From positions 434,001 to 498,000 of the forward strand of contig NZ_CP097160.1 of assembly GCF_023370115.1 (NCBI RefSeq): a stretch of 64,000 nt of DNA, in the 5' to 3' direction. This stretch comes from Gulosibacter sediminis. GTDB lineage: Bacteria; Actinomycetota; Actinomycetes; Actinomycetales; Microbacteriaceae. The position numbers and the translations under genes are program-made. This document shows positions 18,889 through 25,732 of the stretch, piece after piece; the first letter of the stretch is position 1; every line of letters begins with the position of its first letter. The notes under the pieces were generated by a model. That model saw nothing but the letters and a program-made list of their open reading frames with translations, had not been told where the DNA came from and ran no database searches.

Positions 18889-19840
18889 CACCGAACCCAT
18901 CGTCGCGGTCAAGCTGCGACACCCCTGGCGGACGACCGTCGCGATCGTCCTCGTGCTGCTGCTCGCCGTATTCATTTACGACGCGGCAACGCGCGAGACC
19001 TTCCGCTGGCACCTCGTCGGGGCGTACCTCTTCGACACTCGGATCTTCCAGGCCGTCGGCGTGACCCTCGCCCTCACCATTCTCTCGATGGTGCTCGCGG
19101 TGGTCATGGGCCTCGTGCTCGCCGTCATGCGGCTCAGCGATAACCCGGTGCTGCGCACCCTGTCGTGGCTGTACCTCTGGCTCTTCCGCGGCACGCCAGT
19201 GTATGTGCAGCTCGTGTTCTGGGGTCTGCTGTCGACGATCTACCGGTCGATCGAGGTCGGCGTGCCGTTCACCGACACGACCTTCTTCACGATCGCCCCG
19301 TTCGAGGCAATCGACCTGTTCTGGCTCGCCGTGCTCGGCCTCGCCTTCAACGAGGCCGCGTACATGGCCGAGATCGTGCGCTCGGGCATTCTCTCGGTCG
19401 ATGCTGGTCAGGAGGAGGCATCAAAGGCGCTCGGCATGAGCTGGCGCGACACCATGCTGCGGATCATCATTCCGCAGTCGATGCGGGTGATCATTCCGCC
19501 GACCGGCAACGAGCTCATCTCGATGCTGAAGACCACCTCGCTCGTGACAGCGCTCGGGTTCACGCTCGACCTCTATGCGCGCTCGCGGGAGATCTCGGCC
19601 GCGCTCTACGAGCCGGTGCCGCTGCTCATCGTGGCGAGCATCTGGTACCTCGTGGTCACGAGCGTGCTCATGGTCGGTCAGCACTACCTCGAGGCATACT
19701 TCGGCCGCGGGGTAGCGCCGCAGAAGGACACGGGCGTCGCCGACACCGGCGTGCTCAAGCTCCCGGCAGGGGAGCAAACCGGGGCGGTGCCGACGGCCGA
19801 CTCGGCGACCTCGACGCGAACGACGGGAGACGGCGCATGA
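18878..19840 (+). CDS. Amino-acid ABC transporter permease
   Basis: The 320-residue membrane protein has the HisMQ-type inner-membrane domain: [39 protein letters not shown] and the EAA loop [22 protein letters not shown] that contacts the ATPase. Five to six membrane segments are visible. An N-terminal extra segment ([19 protein letters not shown]) and a polar C-terminal tail are present. GTG 18878 lies within the end of the preceding gene, an 11-nt overlap, so translation is coupled. The stop overlaps the ATPase start. Confidence 0.92.
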   Translation: MSASTEPIVAVKLRHPWRTTVAIVLVLLLAVFIYDAATRETFRWHLVGAYLFDTRIFQAVGVTLALTILSMVLAVVMGLVLAVMRLSDNPVLRTLSWLYLWLFRGTPVYVQLVFWGLLSTIYRSIEVGVPFTDTTFFTIAPFEAIDLFWLAVLGLAFNEAAYMAEIVRSGILSVDAGQEEASKALGMSWRDTMLRIIIPQSMRVIIPPTGNELISMLKTTSLVTALGFTLDLYARSREISAALYEPVPLLIVASIWYLVVTSVLMVGQHYLEAYFGRGVAPQKDTGVADTGVLKLPAGEQTGAVPTADSATSTRTTGDGA

Positions 19841-20616
19841 CCGCAACAGCCACCGCGACGCCGATGGTGCGCGCGGAACACATCGTCAAGCGCTTCGGCT
19901 CGAACACAGTGCTCAAGGACATCTCGCTCGAGGTCGGGCGCGGCCAGGTGCTCTGCCTGATCGGGCCGTCAGGCTCGGGTAAGTCGACCCTGCTGCGCTG
20001 CATCAACCACCTCGAGACGATCGACGGCGGGCGGCTCTGGGTCGAGGACGAGCTCATCGGCTATCGGCAGCGGGGCGACAAGCTCTACGAGATGACGCCG
20101 AAGGAGGTGTCGACGCAGCGCGCTGACATCGGCATGGTGTTCCAGCGCTTCAACCTGTTCCCGCACATGACCGCGCTCGAGAACATCATTGAGGCCCCGA
20201 TGCGAGTCAAGCGCGAGAAGAAGTCGGTCGCCTCGAAGCGGGCGATGGAATTGCTCGAGCAGGTCGGCCTCGCCCACAAGGCGAAGTCGTACCCCGGGCA
20301 CCTCTCGGGCGGCCAGCAGCAGCGTGTCGCGATCGCCCGGGCGCTCGCGATGCAGCCGAAGCTCATGCTCTTCGACGAGCCGACCTCGGCGCTCGACCCC
20401 GAGCTCGTCGGTGACGTGCTCGGCGTCATGAAGCAGCTCGCCGAGAGCGGCATGACCATGGTCGTCGTGACGCACGAGATGGCGTTCGCACGCGATGTCG
20501 GCGATCACCTCGTGTTCATGGACGCGGGCGTCGTAGTGGAGGAGGGCGACCCGCGGGACGTCATTTCGAACCCGCAGCACGCGCGCACGAAGGCGTTCCT
20601 CTCGCGGGTTGGTTAA
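19837..20616 (+). CDS. Amino-acid ABC transporter ATP-binding protein
   Basis: The 259-residue ATPase has Walker [10 protein letters not shown] (about 43-51), Q-loop [17 protein letters not shown], signature LSGGQQQR (about 156), Walker [14 protein letters not shown] and the H-loop VVTHEMAFA. The aromatic residues and length match the GlnQ/HisP group for polar amino acids. The ATG overlaps the permease stop in an ATGA junction. No hairpin terminator is evident before the tRNA promoter. Confidence 0.95.
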   Translation: MTATATATPMVRAEHIVKRFGSNTVLKDISLEVGRGQVLCLIGPSGSGKSTLLRCINHLETIDGGRLWVEDELIGYRQRGDKLYEMTPKEVSTQRADIGMVFQRFNLFPHMTALENIIEAPMRVKREKKSVASKRAMELLEQVGLAHKAKSYPGHLSGGQQQRVAIARALAMQPKLMLFDEPTSALDPELVGDVLGVMKQLAESGMTMVVVTHEMAFARDVGDHLVFMDAGVVVEEGDPRDVISNPQHARTKAFLSRVG

Positions 20617-20620
20617 CGAC

Positions 20621-20650
20621 TTGCAAACACGTGTCGAGCGGTGGTAGTGT
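20621..20650 (+). promoter_or_regulatory. Promoter of the tRNA-Lys gene
   Basis: TTGCAA (20621-20626) and TAGTGT (20645-20650) are separated by 18 nt and begin 4 nt after the ABC ATPase stop. Transcription would start near 20657, about 43 nt before the mature tRNA. TAGACT at 20680-20685 is a second -10 candidate. Confidence 0.45.
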
Positions 20651-20699
20651 CTTCCAGTCGGTACGGCGAGGTTGACAAGTAGACTCCGCCGCTCGATTC

Positions 20700-20772
<73 letters not shown>

Positions 20773-20777
20773 CGACA

Positions 20778-20810
20778 AATCCCCACCACGGCATCGCCGC
20801 GGTGGGGATT
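20778..20810 (+). terminator. Terminator after tRNA-Lys
   Basis: AATCCCCACC pairs with GGTGGGGATT, extended inward by CGGC/GCCG past one A-C mismatch, with an ATC loop. CCTCGTTTCC follows. It lies 5 nt after the tRNA. Confidence 0.75.
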
Positions 20811-20897
20811 CCTCGTTTCCGCGTGAACCTGACAGTGACAATGCTGGGGCAGAATAGAACAACGCAGACTTTCCTGGGATCCGAAAGAAGGCAGAGC

Positions 20898-22181
20898 GTG
20901 GCTGTAGGTACCGTCCTCGACAAGCGCGAGTCAGCGATCGAACTCGTTCGTCCCACCACACTTGCGCAGGTGCAAGACACGGTGCGGCGCGCGCATCTCA
21001 CCGGCGCACAGGTGCGGCTGATCGACCTGCAGGGTAGCGGCGACGCCGCGCAGCCCGGCATCACGATCGACCCGCGCGGCCTCCGCGGGCTCGTGAGCGT
21101 CGACCCGGCGGCGGGCACGGCGACGTTCCTCGCCGGCACGACGATCGATCAGGCTGCGACCCAACTCGAGGCCGAGGGCCTGTCGATGGTCGGTGCGCCG
21201 AGCAACGCGAAGCTCACGCTCGGCGAGGGCGTCGTGCTCGGCGGTCACAGCGGCGCACCGCGCGACGCGAGCTTCCCCGCATCCATCGCCGGCGTCACGC
21301 TCGTCGACGAGACCGGCGCAGTCCTCCGCGTCTCGGCCTCGCGCAACCCCCACTACTGGAGTGCCGCGCGTCTCTCGCTCGGCGCGCTCGGCATTGTCAC
21401 CGAGGTGACTGTGCGGGTGCGTCGCTATCAGGCGCTCCGGGTCAAGCGGGTCAAGGCCGACCTGCGCTCGATGCTCCGCGACCTGCCCGAGGCGCGCAGC
21501 AAGGTCGACTATTACGTCGCGGCCTGGCGCCCCGGCCACGACGCCGTCAAGCTCACGCTCGGCTGGCTCGAGGATGCGTCGCCCGCGCAGGTCGCGGCAC
21601 GTCGCGGCAATCTGTCATCGGCGCTCCACGCGCAGGACGAAAAGCCGAGCCTGTTTGGTCGCCTCCGCGCCGGCGTGCGTCGCTTGTTCGGCGGCGGCAC
21701 CGAGCGCCTCGACGAGCGCCGCGAGGGCTCGACCGGCTCGCTCGCCGAGGGGCGTGACGTCGCCGGCGCGAACTCGAGCGCGGTGACGATGGAATACCAG
21801 TTCCCGCTCTACAAGGTCGACCTCGTGCTGCAGGCGCTGCACGAGCTCGCGCAGCGCAACCGCGCGTTCTCGGGCGTCCAGGCGCGCCTCGGCATGGTCG
21901 CGCGCGACGACGTGTGGCTGTCGCCGGCGTACGGACAGGATGTCGTGGCCGTCGCGCTCGACGTGAGTGACGCATCCGGCCGCAACCTCGAGGCCCTGCA
22001 GCAGACCGAGGAACTCTTCATCTACCTCGGCGGGCTGCCGAACTGGGCGGGTTGGAACACCTTCACCGCCGGCGAAGCTGCCGACGTCATGCCCCGCTAC
22101 AGCGACTTCGTGCACATCGCTCACGACCTTGATCCTGATGGAATCTTCAGGAACGCGGCGGCGGACCGCCTGGTGCATTAA
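20898..22181 (+). CDS. FAD-binding oxidoreductase (PCMH fold, aldonolactone-oxidase-like)
   Basis: The 427-residue protein has a PCMH-type FAD domain: ELVRPTTLAQVQDTVRRAH, then GLRGLVSVDPAAGTATFLAGTTI and GVVLGGHSGAPRDASFPASIAGVTLVD with ALGIVTEVTVRVR. The C-terminal HDLDPDGIFRN resembles the end of D-arabinono-lactone/L-gulono-lactone oxidases. In those enzymes the FAD is linked to a His in a GxGHS motif; the equivalent stretch here reads LQGSGDAAQPG, without that His. A charged insertion (about 250-300, LFGRLRAGVRRLFGGG) is unusual. GTG 20898 is chosen for AAGAAGG just upstream. The substrate is unknown. Confidence 0.8.
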   Translation: MAVGTVLDKRESAIELVRPTTLAQVQDTVRRAHLTGAQVRLIDLQGSGDAAQPGITIDPRGLRGLVSVDPAAGTATFLAGTTIDQAATQLEAEGLSMVGAPSNAKLTLGEGVVLGGHSGAPRDASFPASIAGVTLVDETGAVLRVSASRNPHYWSAARLSLGALGIVTEVTVRVRRYQALRVKRVKADLRSMLRDLPEARSKVDYYVAAWRPGHDAVKLTLGWLEDASPAQVAARRGNLSSALHAQDEKPSLFGRLRAGVRRLFGGGTERLDERREGSTGSLAEGRDVAGANSSAVTMEYQFPLYKVDLVLQALHELAQRNRAFSGVQARLGMVARDDVWLSPAYGQDVVAVALDVSDASGRNLEALQQTEELFIYLGGLPNWAGWNTFTAGEAADVMPRYSDFVHIAHDLDPDGIFRNAAADRLVH

Positions 22182-22205
22182 GTTTCAGAGGAAACTTATT
22201 TTTAG
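22180..22205 (+). terminator. Terminator after the FAD oxidoreductase gene
   Basis: AAGTTTC pairs with GAAACTT around an AGAG loop (22180-22197) and ATTTTTAG follows. The stem overlaps the stop codon. Confidence 0.75.
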
Positions 22206-22276
22206 GGGGCTCGCATGCGGGCGTCCTAGAATCGGTGCGTTCAGCACCTTCCCACGACGAATGGAAATCCCAGGGC

Positions 22277-23110
22277 ATGGCCAGTAAAGACCGCGACCGT
22301 ATTCGACAGCTTCGTGAGGAAGCCAACGCGCTTCGCAAGAAGGAAGAGGCTCGCAAGCGTCGCAGCCGGATGTTCGCCCAGCTCGGTATTGTGGCCGGCG
22401 CCGTCGTCGTGATTGCGGCGCTCGTGCTCCTCGTCGTGATGGGCCCGAAGTGGTTCAGTAACCAGGTGACACCGTCCGCTGAAGGCGAGATCGAACTCAC
22501 GAACTCGGCGGGCGAGGCAGTGAGCCTGCCCATCCGTGTCGAGGAAGATGGCGGCGTCGTGGTCGGCTCTGACGACGCGCCCGCGAAGCTCGACTACTAC
22601 TTCGACTTCTCCTGCCCGCACTGCCAGGACTACCACACCGCGATGGAGTCGTCGTACGAGCAGGTTATTGCCGACGGCGACGTGCAGGTGACCTATCACA
22701 TGATCCGCTTCGTGCAGGACTACGGCCAGTACGCTGGCTCGGCCACCGCGGGTGTCATCAGCGCAGACCCGAGCCTCTTCTACACCGTCGTGAACGGCAT
22801 CTTCTCGGTGCCGGCCGAGACGCAGGTCACCTGGGGCTACAGCGACTACGCGTCGTACGTACAGACCCTCGGCTTCACCGACGAAGAGGTTATCCAGAAC
22901 ATCGCCGACGGCAACTACGGCGGCTGGATCAGCGACAACACCCAGCGCGCCCGTGAAGACGGCATCTCGGGCACCCCTTCCGTTGCAGTGAACGGCACGC
23001 TCCTCGAGACCGTGCCCGCCTCGCTCGACGAGCTGCTTGACGCCATCGGCGCCGAGCCCGCGGCGACGACCGACTCGACCACCGAGCCGACCGCCACGAC
23101 GGGGAACTAG
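22277..23110 (+). CDS. Membrane-anchored DsbA-like thiol-disulfide oxidoreductase
   Basis: The 277-residue protein has a basic coiled-coil-like N-terminus (RIRQLREEANALRKKEEARKR), one membrane segment (LGIVAGAVVVIAALVLLVVM) and an extracytoplasmic thioredoxin-fold domain. The active site is CPHC at residues 113-116 (YYFDFSCPHCQDYH), with the cis-proline in GISGTPSVAVNG. It probably introduces disulfides in exported proteins. A VKOR-like gene follows 3 nt later and would reoxidise it, the actinobacterial pairing. ATG 22277 precedes the charged N-terminus; a longer frame upstream lacks support. Confidence 0.9.
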   Translation: MASKDRDRIRQLREEANALRKKEEARKRRSRMFAQLGIVAGAVVVIAALVLLVVMGPKWFSNQVTPSAEGEIELTNSAGEAVSLPIRVEEDGGVVVGSDDAPAKLDYYFDFSCPHCQDYHTAMESSYEQVIADGDVQVTYHMIRFVQDYGQYAGSATAGVISADPSLFYTVVNGIFSVPAETQVTWGYSDYASYVQTLGFTDEEVIQNIADGNYGGWISDNTQRAREDGISGTPSVAVNGTLLETVPASLDELLDAIGAEPAATTDSTTEPTATTGN

Positions 23111-23113
23111 CTC

Positions 23114-23758
23114 TTGAGCGCGACCCTTGACGAACGCCTCGGCGAGGAGGCGAGCGACACGGCCATTCCGGCTGCCGCCCGCACCCTCGTCACGGGGTGG
23201 ACCCTCCTCATCGGCGGCGGTATTGGCCTCATCGCGAGCTTCATGCTCACGATCGAGTACTTCCACAACCTCGCCGACCCGAGCGCCGAGTTGCTCTGCG
23301 ACCTCAGCGTCTTTGTCACCTGCCAGCCGGCGATGAACTCGACCGCGGGGGCCATCCTCGGCTTCCCGAACGTCATTCTCGGCCTCGTCTGCTTCACGAT
23401 CGCGGTCGTCTCGGGCGTCGTGCTCGTCGCCCGTGTTAAGCTGCCGGACTGGTACTTCGTCGGCCTGCAGATCGGCCTGATCGGCGCCGCAGTGCTCATC
23501 ACCTACCTGCAGTGGTTCTCGGCCTTCGAGCTGCGCGCCCTCTGCCTCTGGTGCATGGTCATCTGGACCGCCACGATCCCGACCGTCACCCTCACCACGA
23601 TCGGCAACCTCGCGAACGGCCGCCTCGGCCGCGGGGGAGTGAAGCTCGGCAAGGGCCTCGCCAACTGGGCGTGGGTCGTCGTCGTGATCTGGTACCTCGC
23701 CGTCATCGGCCTCGTGCTCGCCGGCATGTGGGAACCGATCCGGCTCAGCCTGATCTAG
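23114..23758 (+). CDS. Vitamin K epoxide reductase (VKOR) family protein
   Basis: The 214-residue membrane protein has about five membrane segments. It carries the two cysteine pairs of the family: a loop pair in LLCDLSVFVTCQPAMNS and the active-site CLWC at residues 144-147, with the conserved Ser/Asn stretch between them. Actinobacterial VKOR homologues use menaquinone to reoxidise a DsbA-like partner, here the preceding gene. The start is TTG, 3 nt after the upstream stop. The pair forms an extracytoplasmic disulfide-forming unit. Confidence 0.92.
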   Translation: MSATLDERLGEEASDTAIPAAARTLVTGWTLLIGGGIGLIASFMLTIEYFHNLADPSAELLCDLSVFVTCQPAMNSTAGAILGFPNVILGLVCFTIAVVSGVVLVARVKLPDWYFVGLQIGLIGAAVLITYLQWFSAFELRALCLWCMVIWTATIPTVTLTTIGNLANGRLGRGGVKLGKGLANWAWVVVVIWYLAVIGLVLAGMWEPIRLSLI

Positions 23759-23770
23759 CAGCGCATCCCC

Positions 23771-23820
23771 ACAAACGCTTCGGGCGGGTGACCAACCGGT
23801 CACCCGCCCGAAGCGTTTGT
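23771..23820. terminator. Bidirectional terminator with a 23-bp perfect stem
   Basis: The left arm at 23771-23793 pairs completely with 23798-23820 around an AACC loop. The outer pairs, ACAAACG/CGTTTGT, give short T-rich ends in both directions. It lies between convergent VKOR and Pro/Ala-rich genes and would serve both. Confidence 0.85.
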
Positions 23821-23828
23821 AGCGGTGC

Positions 23829-24674
23829 TTAGCTCGCGCGCTTGAGCTCGTCGTCGCCGGCGTCGTTTGCCGGCCTCGCGGGCTCGATGGCGCGCAGGGG
23901 CTCGGGTCGCTCGAGCTCGGCGACGTCGGCGATCGTGTTCTGCACGCGGCGCACGAGGTCGGCCGACATGATTTCCGAGAACACCGCGTCGTCGCCCGGG
24001 TCGCGGCCCGTGCGCCATTCGAGGCGGTAGCGGCCCCGCGGGCCGAAGAGGTCGTCGAACAGGCGCAGCAGCTCGAGCTGGGCCTCGGTCGTCAGCGCGG
24101 CCTCGGGCTGGAGCATGCGCGGCGGGTGCTGGGGCGCCGGCGCGAGGCCGAGACCGGCGAAGTTCGGATGCGCGCTGAGCGGCATCGCCGGACGGCCGGA
24201 GGGCGTCGGGATGAGACCGGCGTAGCGGGGCTCCTCGGACTCGGCCTCGACCTCGGTCGCCTCGGGCTCCTCGTAGTCGTCCTCGTCGATCGAGTCGAGC
24301 TCGGCGACCTCAAAGCTCGGTGCTTCCACCGGCGCCTCGACGGGCGCGACTTCGGCGGCCGGCGCGGGTGCGACCTCGGCGGGCGGCGAGGCGGCCGCGG
24401 CCGGCGCTTCGACTCGGTGCTCCGGCACCGCGACGGTCGGCGGCTCGGGCACGACATAGTCGGCGGGGGTGGTCACGACGGCGCGAGCCTCGGGGGTCGG
24501 CTGCGGCGCGGCTGCCTGCAGGGGCGCCGCGACACGGGGCTGCGCCCACTGCTCGGGCATCGAGACGGGTGCCTGCGACGGGGAGGTCGGCTCGGCCTGC
24601 GGAGCCGGTGCGGTCTGAGCGCTGTCTGCCTGCGGTTCGCCGAGGCCGGCGAGTTTGCGGAACCAGCCGAACAT
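23829..24674 (-). CDS. Pro/Ala/Glu-rich protein with conserved C-terminal segment
   Basis: A 281-residue protein of unknown function. The N-terminus MFGWFRKLAGLGEP looks like an amphipathic, possibly membrane-contacting start. It is followed by about 160 residues rich in Pro, Ala and Glu and likely disordered (APAPAAEVAPVEAPVEAP). The structured part appears to be near the C-terminus: TEAQLELLRLFDDLFGPRGRYRLEWRTGRD and VFSEIMSADLVRRVQNTIADVAELE. The ATG has GAAAGGGG about 6 nt upstream. It could be a cytosolic scaffold; nothing in the sequence proves this. Confidence 0.7.
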   Translation of the reverse strand: MFGWFRKLAGLGEPQADSAQTAPAPQAEPTSPSQAPVSMPEQWAQPRVAAPLQAAAPQPTPEARAVVTTPADYVVPEPPTVAVPEHRVEAPAAAASPPAEVAPAPAAEVAPVEAPVEAPSFEVAELDSIDEDDYEEPEATEVEAESEEPRYAGLIPTPSGRPAMPLSAHPNFAGLGLAPAPQHPPRMLQPEAALTTEAQLELLRLFDDLFGPRGRYRLEWRTGRDPGDDAVFSEIMSADLVRRVQNTIADVAELERPEPLRAIEPARPANDAGDDELKRAS

Positions 24675-24778
24675 TGGGCACCCCTTTCCTACGTGTGGGC
24701 ACGCGAAACTCGCGCGCGTACACGAAGCCTACGGATTCAGCGCCTCAGAATCCGGGTGCGACACTCGCGCTCAGGGAA

Positions 24779-24973
24779 CTAGTCGAGTTCTTCCTGGCGT
24801 GCCTCTTCGACGCGCTCGCGCACTCCGGCGATCGCGAGGGCGAGCGTGGCGCCGACGGCGATCCACGTCGCGACGATGCGCAGCGTCGAGTTCGATTCCT
24901 GCGTCGTCTTCACCGCGGGGACGATGCCCGCGACCGCGGAAAGGACTGCCCCGTTGAGTAGATACTTGCGCAC
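24779..24973 (-). CDS. Small two-segment membrane protein
   Basis: A 64-residue protein with two hydrophobic stretches (LLNGAVLSAVAGIVPAV and IVATWIAVGATLALAIAG) and a charged C-terminus (VRERVEEARQEELD). No family recognised. The GTG start is placed 9 nt after AAGGAG; an ATG at 24980 lies in another frame that yields Arg-rich nonsense. Its 3' end is 104 nt before the Pro/Ala-rich gene, in the same direction. Confidence 0.65.
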   Translation of the reverse strand: MRKYLLNGAVLSAVAGIVPAVKTTQESNSTLRIVATWIAVGATLALAIAGVRERVEEARQEELD

Positions 24974-25086
24974 CGGTCATCACTCCTTGCGGTGGGTTGG
25001 CGGCTCGCAGCGCCGCGATGTCGCGAACCAGCCTAGCGCCCCATTGCGGCCATTGCGACGCGGTGTGGCGGCGTGTACCGTAAATG

Positions 25087-25102
25087 CTGACCGATCGGTC
25101 AG
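25087..25102. promoter_or_regulatory. Probable TetR operator
   Basis: CTGACCGATCGGTCAG is a perfect 16-bp palindrome, 39 nt before the TetR start, and is followed by TTGAC. Inverted repeats of this length and GC-flanked shape are typical operators of TetR-family repressors that regulate their own operon. Binding by the adjacent protein is inferred. Confidence 0.6.
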
Positions 25103-25141
25103 GGCTTGACGATTCATCGCCCCTCCCGCTGAAGGACCCCC

Positions 25142-25720
25142 GTGACAGAACCCAGCGCGCCGGCCAAGCATGAGCTCGCCGAACGCATCCGTACCGTTGC
25201 CCTCCAAGAGTTCGCCGCCCGCGGCTATGGCGTCTCACTCCAGCAGATTGCCGAGCGCAGCGGCTGCACGAAGGCGAATGTGCTCTATCACTTCGGCAGT
25301 AAAGAGGAGCTCTTCCGGGCGGTGCTCGCGCCGGTGATCGAGGCGAGCCGCGAGCTCGAGCGTCGCCTCGACGTCGAGCCCGACTTCGACCCGGCGCGAG
25401 GCGCGGCCGAACTCATGGTGAATAACCGCCACGCGGTGAGGATGCTCGTCTTCCACCACCGCTCGCTGCCAGACGCCCGCGAGGCGAACTTCTTCCTCGA
25501 CATCATCCAGCGCGTTGCGGCGAAGCTTGCGCCGAACGATCCGACCGCGCCGACGCGCGCCGTGGTCGCGTTCATCGGTATCGCCTATGTGCTCTCGGTC
25601 GACCCCGAAGACGCCGACGCTGCCGACTTCCCGCAGTTCGACGTTGATTTCCCGGGGTTCACGAGCCTCGACGCCATCGCGCAGCTCGTCTGCCAACTCA
25701 CCCTCGCCCCCTCGCTCTAA
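25142..25720 (+). CDS. TetR-family transcriptional regulator
   Basis: The 192-residue repressor has an N-terminal HTH (HELAERIRTVALQEFAARGYGVSLQQIAERSGCTKANVLYHFGSKEELF by parts, residues 9-55). The ligand-binding domain is helical and unrecognisable by eye. The GTG has GAAGGA about 7 nt upstream. It lies 12 nt before the MMPL gene and is preceded by a palindromic operator candidate, so it probably controls the TetR-MMPL-YhgE operon and itself. The inducer is unknown; lipids or toxic amphiphiles would fit the neighbours. Confidence 0.9.
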   Translation: MTEPSAPAKHELAERIRTVALQEFAARGYGVSLQQIAERSGCTKANVLYHFGSKEELFRAVLAPVIEASRELERRLDVEPDFDPARGAAELMVNNRHAVRMLVFHHRSLPDAREANFFLDIIQRVAAKLAPNDPTAPTRAVVAFIGIAYVLSVDPEDADAADFPQFDVDFPGFTSLDAIAQLVCQLTLAPSL

Positions 25721-25732
25721 GGACTTCATCCC

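Noticed and set aside
24980-25238. Alternative ORF starting at ATG 24980 on the minus strand
   Set aside because: It has good spacing to AAGGAG but encodes Arg/His/Pro-rich nonsense; the GTG at 24973 gives a sensible small membrane protein.
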